A program made the translations under genes and the position numbers. The notes beneath the pieces are model-generated. The model had not been told where the DNA came from and ran no database searches. It was given only the letters and a program-made list of their open reading frames with translations. From Paenibacillus sp. SY21-1 (lineage in GTDB: Bacteria; Bacillota; Bacilli; Paenibacillales; Paenibacillaceae), in assembly GCF_005222705.1 (NCBI RefSeq), contig NZ_STGF01000027.1:37422-101421 (forward strand): DNA of 64,000 nt, in the 5' to 3' direction. Numbering within the stretch: the first letter of the stretch is position 1; every line of letters starts with the position of its first letter. Below are positions 25,402 through 33,937 of this stretch, piece after piece.

Positions 25402-26223
25402 CTATCCTTTGACTGCACCAGATGCCAAACCGGCTATTAGCTGCTTCTGCCCCGCATATACGATAATGACAGCCGGCAGCAGCGTAATAGATACCGCCGC
25501 CATAACTGGGCCATACGTAGTCGAGAAAGTATCGCTCATCATTGAAATGCCAATCTGAATCGTTCGTTTATTCGCATCATTCGTCACCAGCAGAGGCCAT
25601 AAATAATCGTTCCAGGTAAAAATAAAGCCAATGATGGCACATGAGCTAATCATGCCCCGATGAATCGGGACAACAATTTGCGTCATAAATCGCAAGTCTG
25701 AGCAGCCATCTATATTCGCCGCTTCCCGAAGCTCGGTCGGCTGGTGCATAAAGCTTTGTCGCAAGTTAAAAATGACAAAGGCTGAGGCGATGGACGGTAA
25801 GATCAATGCGAGATAGGTGTCCATTAAATGCAATTGGCTGATCGTAGTAAAGTTCGCCAGAATAATCGTTTGACCCGGAATCATCATTGTAGACAAGACA
25901 AGAAAGAACAAGAAGCTTTTGCCTCTAAAGGCAAGGAAAGTGAAGGCGAAAGCTGCCAGAATGCCCACTATCACCTGCAATACCGTCGTTACGATGGTGA
26001 CCCATACAGAGTTGAAGAAAAACTGGAGCAAGGGAACCATCGTAAATGCTTGTGTATAATTCGCGGCATAGATCGGCTTGGCGAACAATTGAATGCCTTC
26101 CGCGAACATTTGCGAAGGCGACATGACACTGATTAATAAGGCGTATACGATTGGAAAAACGACAAGCAAACCGACAATGAGATTCATCATTAGAATTTGT
26201 AATGAACGCAGCTGTTTGATCAT
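25402..26223 (-). CDS. ABC transporter permease, UgpE/MalG-like
   Basis: 273 residues with six predicted membrane helices. The cytoplasmic EAA loop ELREAANIDGCSDLRFMTQIVVPI is at ~180-203 and contains the EAAxxDG signature. It forms the membrane pore with the UgpA-like partner encoded one base upstream. Family: binding-protein-dependent importers of carbohydrates and glycerol phosphates. Position between the partner permease and a GDPD-like gene supports glycerophosphodiester uptake. Confidence 0.88.
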   Translation of the reverse strand: MIKQLRSLQILMMNLIVGLLVVFPIVYALLISVMSPSQMFAEGIQLFAKPIYAANYTQAFTMVPLLQFFFNSVWVTIVTTVLQVIVGILAAFAFTFLAFRGKSFLFFLVLSTMMIPGQTIILANFTTISQLHLMDTYLALILPSIASAFVIFNLRQSFMHQPTELREAANIDGCSDLRFMTQIVVPIHRGMISSCAIIGFIFTWNDYLWPLLVTNDANKRTIQIGISMMSDTFSTTYGPVMAAVSITLLPAVIIVYAGQKQLIAGLASGAVKG

Positions 26224-26224
26224 C

Positions 26225-27100
26225 TCAGTAGCTTACCTTCTTCTCTAAGTAGTATTGAATACGTGTAACTACAATAATAAGCAGGAAGAGGAACACAGAC
26301 TGGGCGTACGCCAGACCATAGTGGCTTTTCCTAAGCGCCTCGATATAAATGTTATAGCTAAGAATACTCGTGCTGCCCAACGGTCCGCCTGAGGTTAGCA
26401 CATGAATTTGGGCAAAAGCTTGAAACGCAATAACCGCATTGATAATGATTAGAAAAAACAAAGTTGGCGAGATACCGGGCAAGGTGACAACAAATTGTTT
26501 GCGCCAGTATCCTGCCCCATCCACGGCCGCCGCCTCATACAGACTCCGTTCTACCCCTTTGAGCGCCGCCAAAATAATAATGTAATTCAGCGCGGCATTC
26601 TGCCATACGGTAACGAATACTACGGCTGCAAATGCCCAGCCTGGCGCATTAAGCCAGTGAATATCCGTTCCAAGAATGTCATTCAAGACACCATTAATCG
26701 GGTGAAGAATGAAATTGAATACAACTGCGATTGCAGCCGAGGATACAGCCATAGGCAAGGTGTACAGCGTCTTAAAGAAGGAGCCTCCCCATGAATCTGC
26801 ATTCGCCAGCAGAGCAAAGAAAAAACCCGCAAGCAATGAAAACACCATTACCGCGATGGAGAAACGGAATGTTACCCACAACATGGCATAGAAATCCGCT
26901 GAAGCAAACATCGTCAAGTAATTGTCCACGCCAATCCACTTTACAAAGCCGCCAGCCGGTGATGTCAGACTGAAGCTGAACAGAACGGTTTTGACGAACG
27001 GGTAGTAGACAAACAGCAGCAACAGCACAAGGGCAGGCGCCAAATACAAATACGGCTTTACAGTCCCGCCATACAAACTCAATTTACGGATAAGCATCAT
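26225..27100 (-). CDS. ABC transporter permease, UgpA/MalF-like
   Basis: 291 residues, six membrane helices, first helix LYLAPALVLLLLFVYYPF. The EAA loop SLYEAAAVDGAGYWRKQFVV is at ~195. Two ATGs at 27100 and 27097 follow GAGGG; the second is better spaced. It follows glpP by 40 bases and partners the next permease. No cognate ATPase gene is present, so a shared MsmX-like ATPase is expected (inference from Bacillus systems). Confidence 0.88.
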   Translation of the reverse strand: MMLIRKLSLYGGTVKPYLYLAPALVLLLLFVYYPFVKTVLFSFSLTSPAGGFVKWIGVDNYLTMFASADFYAMLWVTFRFSIAVMVFSLLAGFFFALLANADSWGGSFFKTLYTLPMAVSSAAIAVVFNFILHPINGVLNDILGTDIHWLNAPGWAFAAVVFVTVWQNAALNYIIILAALKGVERSLYEAAAVDGAGYWRKQFVVTLPGISPTLFFLIIINAVIAFQAFAQIHVLTSGGPLGSTSILSYNIYIEALRKSHYGLAYAQSVFLFLLIIVVTRIQYYLEKKVSY

Positions 27101-27140
27101 GATCCCTCACATTTCTCTAAAGCCGTTTCACTTCCTGCGG

Positions 27141-27692
27141 TTACCAAAAGCGCACATCCCCAATCGAGACATAATCCGCCCCACTGGCGAGCATCTCCCG
27201 AATTTCCTCTTCGCTGCGAATGAGTCCGCCTACAATCAGAGGTCGGTTTACCCTTAATTTCATCTCTCGTATAACTCGTGGCATTAATCCCGGCATAACT
27301 TCAATCTCATCGGGCTGGGATTGTTCGGCCATCTTGATTGCCGACTCCACCGCAGCCGTATCAATGGCAAACACCCGCTGTATGGAGCGAATGCCTGCTT
27401 TCCTCGCCGCTACAATCGCATTCGTCTTCGTAGAGACGATGCCATCTACTGCGAACGTATTCGACAAATATTGAATTGCTGAGTTGTCTCTGCCAATTCC
27501 ATTTACCATCTCAATGTGCACATAGACCTCTTTCTCTGCCTGTTTCAAATCCCGAACAATTCCTCCCAGCTTAACAATGTCACCTGTCATCAGGTTTACT
27601 CGTTTAACTCGGCTTTTCAATACTGCACCTATTTGCTCCATCTTCGTAATGGATGCAATAATAGGCAACGGGCTTTTCTGCTGTTCTGTCAT
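27141..27692 (-). CDS. glpP: GlpP-type glycerol-3-phosphate-responsive antiterminator
   Basis: 183 residues, the usual GlpP length. Features: NLMTGDIVKLGGIVRDLKQ, VHIEMVNGIGRD, DGIVSTKTNAI, and EVMPGLMPRVIREM with GGLIRSEEE. In Bacillus, GlpP binds glycerol-3-phosphate and prevents termination in glp leader RNAs. Here it is the first gene of a transport/GDPD operon and is preceded by a leader terminator (27801-27853) that is its obvious candidate target, giving positive autoregulation by the operon's end product. GGAGG precedes ATG 27692. Confidence 0.88.
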   Translation of the reverse strand: MTEQQKSPLPIIASITKMEQIGAVLKSRVKRVNLMTGDIVKLGGIVRDLKQAEKEVYVHIEMVNGIGRDNSAIQYLSNTFAVDGIVSTKTNAIVAARKAGIRSIQRVFAIDTAAVESAIKMAEQSQPDEIEVMPGLMPRVIREMKLRVNRPLIVGGLIRSEEEIREMLASGADYVSIGDVRFW

Positions 27693-27800
27693 ATGATGTC
27701 CTCCTCAAGTCCAAGTGCACTAACTCTAAACCTCTTATGTCAGATACAGATTAAGCTTGTGTCAATTCTGTGCATAACTTTTTTTATAAAAAACAAAAAA

Positions 27801-27853
27801 AACTCCAAAAATCAGATTATGCCCACTTGCGGCATGTCCTGGTTTTTGGGGTT
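27801..27853 (-). promoter_or_regulatory. Leader terminator, probable GlpP antitermination target
   Basis: On the minus strand AACCCCAAAAACCAG (27853-27839) pairs with CTGATTTTTGGAGTT (27815-27801), 15 bp with two mismatches, followed by a run of eight T. It lies ~110 bases before glpP, inside the leader rather than after a gene. Leader terminators of this kind control B. subtilis glp operons through GlpP. Structure seen; control inferred. Confidence 0.65.
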
Positions 27854-27975
27854 TTCTCATCGGCTCCACCCTGTTTATGCTGTTACGCTTACTATAACGG
27901 CTTATCGTCAACAGAATGTCAACGAGCTGTTAAGGTTTTATTAATTCTATTTGAAATGCAGCTCAGCAAGACAGA

Positions 27976-28011
27976 AGAAGCCGCCCTCCTACGAGTTGGA
28001 GAGCGGCTTCT
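27976..28011 (-). terminator. Terminator after cysN
   Basis: AGAAGCCGC and GCGGCTTCT form a 9-bp stem extended by CTCC/GGAG across one mismatch, starting 12 bases after the cysN stop. The minus-strand tail is only moderately T-rich. Confidence 0.65.
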
Positions 28012-28022
28012 GGATTAAGGTA

Positions 28023-29693
28023 TTATATTAGCCATTCTAGGCTTTTCTTAACTTCCTGACCTTGAATGAGAGCCTTCACGGCATCACCAGCCGCTTCTTC
28101 AATTGAAGAGCTGTTTGCAGCAGCTTCGATTGGCAGCAGCGCTTGGCCGATTATTTCTTGCGCGGTGGCTTGGTCGTCTTCGTTTGTAGTACCGGCAAGC
28201 ACCAATGCAATAAGTCCCGCATCGTTCAGCAATGCGGCATAACCCGCAATTTGCTGCACAGACTCTCCCTGGCGGTTCACGATTAGCATCGTATGATACC
28301 CTCTCGCTACCAGCCGTTTCTCAATTTCCTTCGCAAGAGCCAGGTTTTCCGAAACGGAACCCGAAAGCCAAAGCGTTAATGGCTGCTGTCCTTTTTGCTG
28401 GGCACGAACATCTCTTGTGATTTCCGTATCCAGCCGCTCGGCACGGTCAGCGCTTTGAAGAGCCTCATCAATAACGCCGCACGCGGACGTCATATTCGTT
28501 ACACGATCGATAAGAATAAATCCGCCGATGCTTTTATTTTTTTCAAATGAATCAAAAACAATACCATCCGCTAATGAAAATTCACATTTAGCCAATTCAT
28601 TTTTAACCACATGATCGGCTGTAACCGTATTGCCTGTATTAATATCGATTTTGTGATTAATCGCCGTCACTGTACCAGGCAGAACCTTTGTTCCTACCTT
28701 CACCAGCACATTTTTCCCCGGCGTCAGGACAGAATCATCCATCCATAGAATCGTGGCGCTAAAGCTGTCGGCCTCTTGGAGCTGATCGTCCTTCGTAAAT
28801 ACGCAACCACGTGAAACGTCAACTTCCCGATCCAGCTGAATCGTGACAGGCTGCCCGGCATGAGCCGAATTCCGGTCTTGGTCGGTTACAAAGATGCGTT
28901 TAACCTTTGCCTTCTCACGGCTAGGCAACGTTGTCAGCTCATCGCCAACTGCGATGCTGCCGGCTTCAATCTGGCCTTGAAATCCGCGGAATGTGTGGTC
29001 CGGTCGGCATACCCGCTGAATGGGCATCATAAACGGCTTGTCATCGTCGCTGGCAAGAACGTCAACATCCTCCAAATAAGGCAGCAGAGGAAGGCCCTTG
29101 TACCAAGGCGTATGGGATGATTTCTTCGTAATATTATCCCCTTCTGTGGCAGAAACAGGGATCACCTGAATGCTCTCAAACCGAAATTCAGTCGTAATGC
29201 GAGAAAATTCTTCTTTGATGTCATCAAAAATCTTCGTATCAAAGTTCACCAAATCCATTTTGTTAACCGCCAAGACCAGATGCTTGATCCCCATGAGGGC
29301 GCAAATCCGGGTATGGCGTTTCGTTTGCGTAATAATCCCTTTAGTTGCGTCCACCAGAATAATGGCAAGATCAGCAAACGATGCGCCTACGGCCATGTTG
29401 CGTGTATATTCTTCATGTCCCGGCGTGTCCGCTACAATGAACGAACGGTGATCCGTCGTAAAATACCGGTAAGCCACATCAATCGTAATCCCCTGCTCGC
29501 GCTCCGCCAACAGTCCGTCAAGCAGCAAGGAGTAGTCGATTTTTCCGCCGCGGCTGCCCAGCCTGCTGTCCAGCTCCAATGCTCTTTCCTGGTCGGCGAA
29601 CAACAGCTTAGCCTCATACAGCATATGTCCAATCAAGGTGGATTTGCCGTCATCCACGCTTCCGCAAGTAATAAATTTAAGCAGACTCTTCAT
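28023..29693 (-). CDS. cysN: Sulfate adenylyltransferase subunit 1 (GTPase) with degenerate APS-kinase-like C-terminus
   Basis: 556 residues. EF-Tu-like GTPase domain: G1 GSVDDGKST (~11-19), G3 DTPGHEEY (~89), G4 NKMDL (~143), then beta-barrel domains to ~420. With CysD it makes adenosine-5'-phosphosulfate from sulfate and ATP, driven by GTP. The last ~130 residues follow a linker and read LTLWLSGSVSENLALAKEIE where a fused CysC kinase would have GLSGxGKST; the P-loop Lys and Ser/Thr are gone, so it is a dead or repurposed kinase domain. It starts one base after cysD. Confidence 0.92.
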   Translation of the reverse strand: MKSLLKFITCGSVDDGKSTLIGHMLYEAKLLFADQERALELDSRLGSRGGKIDYSLLLDGLLAEREQGITIDVAYRYFTTDHRSFIVADTPGHEEYTRNMAVGASFADLAIILVDATKGIITQTKRHTRICALMGIKHLVLAVNKMDLVNFDTKIFDDIKEEFSRITTEFRFESIQVIPVSATEGDNITKKSSHTPWYKGLPLLPYLEDVDVLASDDDKPFMMPIQRVCRPDHTFRGFQGQIEAGSIAVGDELTTLPSREKAKVKRIFVTDQDRNSAHAGQPVTIQLDREVDVSRGCVFTKDDQLQEADSFSATILWMDDSVLTPGKNVLVKVGTKVLPGTVTAINHKIDINTGNTVTADHVVKNELAKCEFSLADGIVFDSFEKNKSIGGFILIDRVTNMTSACGVIDEALQSADRAERLDTEITRDVRAQQKGQQPLTLWLSGSVSENLALAKEIEKRLVARGYHTMLIVNRQGESVQQIAGYAALLNDAGLIALVLAGTTNEDDQATAQEIIGQALLPIEAAANSSSIEEAAGDAVKALIQGQEVKKSLEWLI

Positions 29694-29694
29694 C

Positions 29695-30618
29695 TTAGAA
29701 ATAGCCCTCCCGTTTACGTCTTTCCATGCTTCCCGCTTCTTCCTGGTCGATCACACGGGTTGTGCGTTCGGATGATACCGCACCAAGCGTTTCTTCAATA
29801 ATAGCATCCAGCGTGTTTGCATCTGACTCGGCGCCGCCAGTGAGCGGATAGCAGCCAAGTGTACGAAATCTCATCTTCATCATTTCAATCTTTTCACCCG
29901 GCTCAAGCCTCATCCGCTCATCATCCGCCATGATCATCTGTCCATCGCGAGTAACAACAGGCCTTTCTTTCGCAAAATAAAGGGGCACAATATCGATGTT
30001 CTCTCTGCGAATGTATTGCCAGATATCTTTTTCCGTCCAGTTGGAAATCGGGAATACGCGGATGCTTTCGCCCTTATTAATTCTGGTGTTGAAAAGCTTC
30101 CACATTTCCGGACGCTGATTTTTCGGGTCCCAGGCGTGATTTTTATTACGGAATGAGAAAATACGCTCCTTCGCGCGCGACTTCTCCTCATCGCGTCTTC
30201 CACCGCCAAAAGCTGCTGTAAACCCGTATTTGTCCAGGCCTTGCTTCAGCGCTTGGGTTTTCATAATATCCGTATAGGCGGAGCCATGATCGAACGGGTT
30301 GATCCCCTGCTCAATCCCCTCTTGATTCGAGTGAACAAGCATGTTGATCCCAAATTCTTTCGCCTTGCGGTCGCGGAATTCGATCATCTCTTTGAACTTC
30401 CAGGTTGTATCGATATGCATGAAAGGAAACGGCGGCTTCTCCGGATAAAAGGCTTTAAGCGCCAAATGCAGCATCACAGAGCTATCCTTGCCGATCGAGT
30501 ACAGCATAACGGGATTTTCACATTCCGCCGCTACTTCTCGAATAATGTAAATCGCCTCAGCCTCGAGTTGATCCAGATGTGTCGTTGCATCTATGGAATC
30601 AAGCGTCAATTTGTCCAT
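29695..30618 (-). CDS. cysD: Sulfate adenylyltransferase subunit 2
   Basis: 307 residues. PP-loop ATP pyrophosphatase motif MLYSIGKDSSVMLHLALKAF (~39-58), RRDEEKSRAKERIFSFRN, NWTEKDIWQYIRRENI and the C-terminal RKREGYF are classic CysD. It catalyses adenylylation of sulfate with CysN in assimilatory sulfate reduction. GGGAGG lies 11 bases before ATG 30618. No other sulfur genes are adjacent, so PAPS reductase and APS kinase must be elsewhere. Confidence 0.95.
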   Translation of the reverse strand: MDKLTLDSIDATTHLDQLEAEAIYIIREVAAECENPVMLYSIGKDSSVMLHLALKAFYPEKPPFPFMHIDTTWKFKEMIEFRDRKAKEFGINMLVHSNQEGIEQGINPFDHGSAYTDIMKTQALKQGLDKYGFTAAFGGGRRDEEKSRAKERIFSFRNKNHAWDPKNQRPEMWKLFNTRINKGESIRVFPISNWTEKDIWQYIRRENIDIVPLYFAKERPVVTRDGQMIMADDERMRLEPGEKIEMMKMRFRTLGCYPLTGGAESDANTLDAIIEETLGAVSSERTTRVIDQEEAGSMERRKREGYF

Positions 30619-30830
30619 GAAAAAAAGTGCCTCCCTTTAATCCTTACTAAATCTATAGACTATAAATTATATCGTATCAGATTTTCACTTTTATGCAAAG
30701 TGGAATTAAGTGATTTCTTTTATTTTTTTGAGGGGCTTACAGAAGGGACGTGATCCATCCTTATTGGGGAACCGCTCTAGGCAGAGGCGCATATACTTTT
30801 TACAAAACGAAACGTCTGGAGGAAACCTTC

Positions 30831-31211
30831 TTGTATCAAATACCTACTTACTTCGGCAATCCATCCTATATGCGAATTCCATTCGCGCCCATCTGGAGCA
30901 TAGGATTTCCGGAAGCGATACAAATGATAAGCGAAGCGGTTCAGGGGGAGCGCAACGACGAGTTGTTCTACGATGAGCTGATCAAACTGGCCCCGACTCA
31001 GGAACAAGCGGATATCATTGAAAGTATTCGCAACGATGAGCGCAGCCATAATACAATGTTCAGGGATATGTACCGGTCTTTGACAGGGCAGGAGATTTCG
31101 GGAATAAGCAGTGAGCCCTATCAAAGTGTGCCTTCCTATCTAGAAGGCCTTCAACGCGCCTTGCAGGGAGAACTGGATGCTCTTATCTGTATTCAATTGC
31201 AGATCTTTTAG
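30831..31211 (+). CDS. Ferritin-like domain protein, C-terminally truncated
   Basis: 126 residues from TTG 30831, chosen because GGAGG lies 8 bases upstream; the longer frame has no ribosome site. The start is proline/tyrosine-rich, then the helical pair ISEAVQGERNDELFYDELIKLAPT and IRNDERSHNTMFRDMYRSLTG carries the E...ExxH di-iron ligands of rubrerythrin-like proteins found in Bacilli. After LQGELDA the protein stops matching the family (second helix pair missing) and runs into antisense DUF421 sequence. Probably a deletion product and not functional. Confidence 0.7.
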   Translation: MYQIPTYFGNPSYMRIPFAPIWSIGFPEAIQMISEAVQGERNDELFYDELIKLAPTQEQADIIESIRNDERSHNTMFRDMYRSLTGQEISGISSEPYQSVPSYLEGLQRALQGELDALICIQLQIF

Positions 31212-31675
31212 GGTTACAGGCTGCAATTCCTTTTTCTTCTGGATGGACAGTTTTCCGTTGATCTCAAGCAGCGCATATTGCACGTCTTCTATATTAAAAA
31301 TCTCCTTCTGGCGCAGTTGCTGGTTTAGCGAATCCATCGTCATATTGTTTTTTTCAAGTTATCTTCAAGAATGAGACCGCCTTCGATGAGAACGGTGGGC
31401 GTTCCTTCTGTCCACATTTTGAAGTTTCTGAATATCAAGAACAGCTTAGATAAAACAAAAGATGTGAGAGTAAAAACGGACAGCGCTATTAGTAGATGCG
31501 AGACTTGTATTTTTTCGTTAAATGCAAAATTGGCTGCCATAGCTCCCAAAATGACAGCCGTCACAAATTCATGAAAATTCATATTCGATAGCGTTTGCTT
31601 TCCCAATATTCTTGCAATTACCATGAGTATGACGAAAGCAGAAATGCTTCTAAGCAAAATAACGAGATGGTCCAT
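31140..31675 (-). pseudogene. DUF421 (YetF-like) membrane protein, frameshifted and truncated
   Basis: The N-terminal part (111 residues) has three membrane helices and the DUF421 pattern ARILGKQTLSNMNFHEFVTA, EGTPTVLIEGG. At 31343-31349 a run of seven A on the minus strand shifts the frame to a stop. One extra A would give LEDNLKKNN followed by MTMDSLNQQLRQKEIFNIED, the expected DUF421 continuation. The last residues (after KDLQLNTD) are antisense to the ferritin-like gene, so the 3' end is also lost. DUF421 proteins are spore or membrane proteins of unclear role. Confidence 0.75.
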
Positions 31676-31931
31676 ACCAATAGCTCCCTTTATAAAAAAT
31701 CTATTCAGCTATTAGAATGTCCGCTTCATTCGCAACATATACCAGCGCTTGACGCAGCAGTTAAGGAGACATTGGATATCTTTCGCCCGAACAGAAAAAT
31801 CTAATACTAAATCGCTCACACCGATGTATCTCAATGGACAAAAGTCATCCCTATATGGGATCAAGTCTGCTGATCATTAAATTATGTATTAACTCTAGGG
31901 ATGACGCCATATGGCATGACGAATGAATAAA

Positions 31932-31992
31932 AAGCCGGCATCGCCGGCTTCAACAACAGAATTCCACTATTCACTGCTTCGCCTTATCAATC
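31932..31992 (-). repeat. Repeat copy 1: terminator hairpin plus sigma-factor-like tail
   Basis: AAGCCGGC-ATC-GCCGGCTT at 31932-31950 is a strong minus-strand terminator. It is followed by TCAACAACAGAATTCC and a relic ending in codons K-A-K-Q-stop at 31971. The same layout occurs at 33644-33700. It also serves as terminator for the small gene at 32008. Confidence 0.6.
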
Positions 31993-32007
31993 ACAATATT
32001 TAAACGT

Positions 32008-32229
32008 CTACTTGAAGTCATAGAAAATGTCAAACGGTTCCGTTGTTGTGAAAACAGACTGCTTCCTCAAATGGTTTTTACCGCTTACCTGAACCTCATG
32101 CTCACTGAATTTTTCGATTAGACCCATACCGACAACCTTATCTTGTATCGAAACCATAACGAAAGAACCAAAAAAAATCGCATGATCAAAATCAAGGTCA
32201 GATGTCAGATTAGTATTGATATTCATCAT
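32008..32229 (-). CDS. Small hypothetical protein
   Basis: 73 residues, acidic/hydrophobic mix (DFDHAIFFGSFVMVSIQDK, VVGMGLIEKFSEHEVQVSG), with a small beta-rich, possibly SH3-like pattern. AGGAAG lies upstream of ATG 32229. It follows the SnoaL-like gene by 37 bases on the same strand and is probably co-transcribed. No family recognised. Confidence 0.5.
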   Translation of the reverse strand: MMNINTNLTSDLDFDHAIFFGSFVMVSIQDKVVGMGLIEKFSEHEVQVSGKNHLRKQSVFTTTEPFDIFYDFK

Positions 32230-32266
32230 ACTTTACCACTTCCTATTTGGATATTGGACAAAATGA

Positions 32267-32710
32267 TTAACCTTGCAAAATTCTTGCTTCTATTATGATA
32301 TAGTTGGATATGCGTTCCTGTATCAACCATTTTTCATCTTGACGTATATATACATCATGATATTGAACACTATAATCCGTGAGGACTTCTTGGCCCTCCT
32401 CATTATTCCTGACCATCTTGATGTGAGAAAAGACAACTCCCGTTGCAAGATCTCCATTTACCTTTACAGCATGCTGACCGTTTATGGAAAAATAACGTTT
32501 AACCAGTGAAACATGGCCATTGAATTCCTCTTCCAGTTTTTCTGTTCCAATAACGTTCGATACCAATTGGTCGCCAATATATACCTTAAAACGGGCATCC
32601 GGTGTAAATAAGTGCATCTGTTCCGAAACTTTTTTCTCATCGGTTAACGTTGCATAAGCATCGACCAGTTCCCTTAGTTCAATTTTAGCTTGAATCATTT
32701 CCTGTGACAT
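32267..32710 (-). CDS. SnoaL-like / NTF2-fold protein
   Basis: 147 residues from ATG 32710, with AGGAGG 7 bases upstream; the longer frame is unlikely. It shows the NTF2-like alpha+beta pattern (IELRELVDAYATLTDEKKVS, FTPDARFKVYIGDQ, SVQYHDVYIRQDEKWLIQER). Such proteins are small cone-shaped isomerases, hydratases or binding proteins; the substrate cannot be told. It is divergent from a TetR regulator, the usual arrangement for a TetR-controlled small enzyme. Confidence 0.8.
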   Translation of the reverse strand: MSQEMIQAKIELRELVDAYATLTDEKKVSEQMHLFTPDARFKVYIGDQLVSNVIGTEKLEEEFNGHVSLVKRYFSINGQHAVKVNGDLATGVVFSHIKMVRNNEEGQEVLTDYSVQYHDVYIRQDEKWLIQERISNYIIIEARILQG

Positions 32711-32966
32711 ATCATGTCCTCCTAGTTTTGCATAACAAATTTTCAGAATATTCAAGTAATTATGGATGGCGGGGTCTACGGAAACCATATGATTCCCCTT
32801 TCACTCCCTGTATCTGCCGCCAAAAATCCAACATTTGTTGAACAACTGAATCTTAATGCTTATTATATAAGGGATAAGTTCAAGTTCAATTGTTAATCCG
32901 GCGTTTTTTGTTCGATATTCAACAGAAGTCATACATTTGTTGCATGATTTAATGGAGGTTTCATAG

Positions 32967-33536
32967 ATGGGGATAAAATTGGACAGAAGAATTGCAAAAA
33001 CAAAAGAGGCTATTTATCAATCCTTTATTTCTTTAATCGCCGAAAAGGATTTTGAGAGCATAACCATTAACGAAATCGCGGAACGGGCCAATGTTAATCG
33101 AGGGACCGTATATTTCCATTATGAAGACAAGTATGATCTGCTGAACAAATGCATAGAAGAGCATTTGAACAAAATGATCTCTGTTACAACTGCAACCGAT
33201 ACTAATGGACAGACTGTCGATTTAATACAATCCTCATTCCTGCCCGTCATGAATTATTTTGCAGAAAACCATCATTTTTATGCGTCTATGCTTGCTAATA
33301 AAGGAATTCCAGCATTTCGCGAGCGATTGCTGGATATCGTCTCCAATCATATTAAGCTCCACATCAATATGGAAGGAAATAATCGAACCTATAGCAAAGA
33401 TTTAGTCACACAGTTTATGAGTTCAGCATTTGTAGGCGTAATCGAATGGTGGATCGTAAATAACATGCCGCAATCAACCAATGAGGTAGCCGAGCAATTA
33501 TGGGGATTGTTGAAAAGAAATCAAGTGATAAATTAG
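32967..33536 (+). CDS. TetR/AcrR-family transcriptional regulator
   Basis: 189 residues. The N-terminal helix-turn-helix (~10-55; FESITINEIAERANVNRGTVYFHY) is standard TetR. The C-terminal ligand domain resembles the TetR_C_8 type (MSSAFVGVIEWWIVNNMPQS). GGAGG precedes ATG 32967 by 8 bases. It is divergent from the SnoaL-like gene across ~256 bases and probably represses it and itself. Confidence 0.9.
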   Translation: MGIKLDRRIAKTKEAIYQSFISLIAEKDFESITINEIAERANVNRGTVYFHYEDKYDLLNKCIEEHLNKMISVTTATDTNGQTVDLIQSSFLPVMNYFAENHHFYASMLANKGIPAFRERLLDIVSNHIKLHINMEGNNRTYSKDLVTQFMSSAFVGVIEWWIVNNMPQSTNEVAEQLWGLLKRNQVIN

Positions 33537-33643
33537 AAATTTTCATCAAAGTCTTGTACCTGATTCATTAAACCCTCATGCCAAAATGGAAAGCATATAT
33601 TTGATACATAGCAAATATGCTAGAATACATGCCTATTGAGAAA

Positions 33644-33700
33644 AAGCCGGCAATAGCCGGCTTCAACAACAAAATCCCAAGCTTCACTTCTTTGCCTTAT
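33644..33700 (-). repeat. Repeat copy 2: terminator hairpin plus sigma-factor-like tail
   Basis: AAGCCGGC-AATA-GCCGGCTT (33644-33663), then TCAACAACAAAATCCC and the stop of a sigma-factor-like relic, parallels the copy at 31932. The two copies bracket the SnoaL/TetR segment. Confidence 0.6.
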
Positions 33701-33880
33701 AAAACTCATAATAGAGCTTAATCCGCGATATAGAACTCCTACTTATGCAAAGTTCCTTTGCAATCACCCGCTGCGTCCGCTCATCCCCGTCAGTCTACAT
33801 CCCAAAGCCGCCAATACGACCTCATTCTCTCTGTCATCGAGTATGTCCAAGCTTTTGTAGATCATTGCGTTCTCAAGCTT
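33684..33880 (-). pseudogene. Degraded C-terminus of a sporulation sigma factor (SigK/SpoIIIC-like)
   Basis: The minus strand reads KLENAMIYKSLDILDDRENE, VVLAALGCRL, then after a frame change TQRVIAKELCISRSSISRI and YYEFYKAKK-stop. This matches sigma region 4 and the end of SigK/SigE-type factors (TQRxIAKELxISRSYVSRI...). A frameshift near 33775 and loss of about six residues before the tail show it is dead. No N-terminal part is nearby. Confidence 0.65.
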
Positions 33881-33937
33881 CAGTTGTAGCTTATCGACAC
33901 TATCATCGTTCTAGATTTATGCAAGACCCTACAGCCG

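Noticed and set aside
27880..27945. TTGACA...TATAGT as the glpP promoter (minus strand)
   Set aside because: The spacer is about 20 bases, longer than the usual 17, so it was not listed as a promoter, though one must lie close by.
31925..33880. A full skin-like prophage element at sigK
   Set aside because: No recombinase, no intact sigK and only 1.7 kb between repeats; only the weaker idea of a small cassette at a duplicated 3' end is kept.
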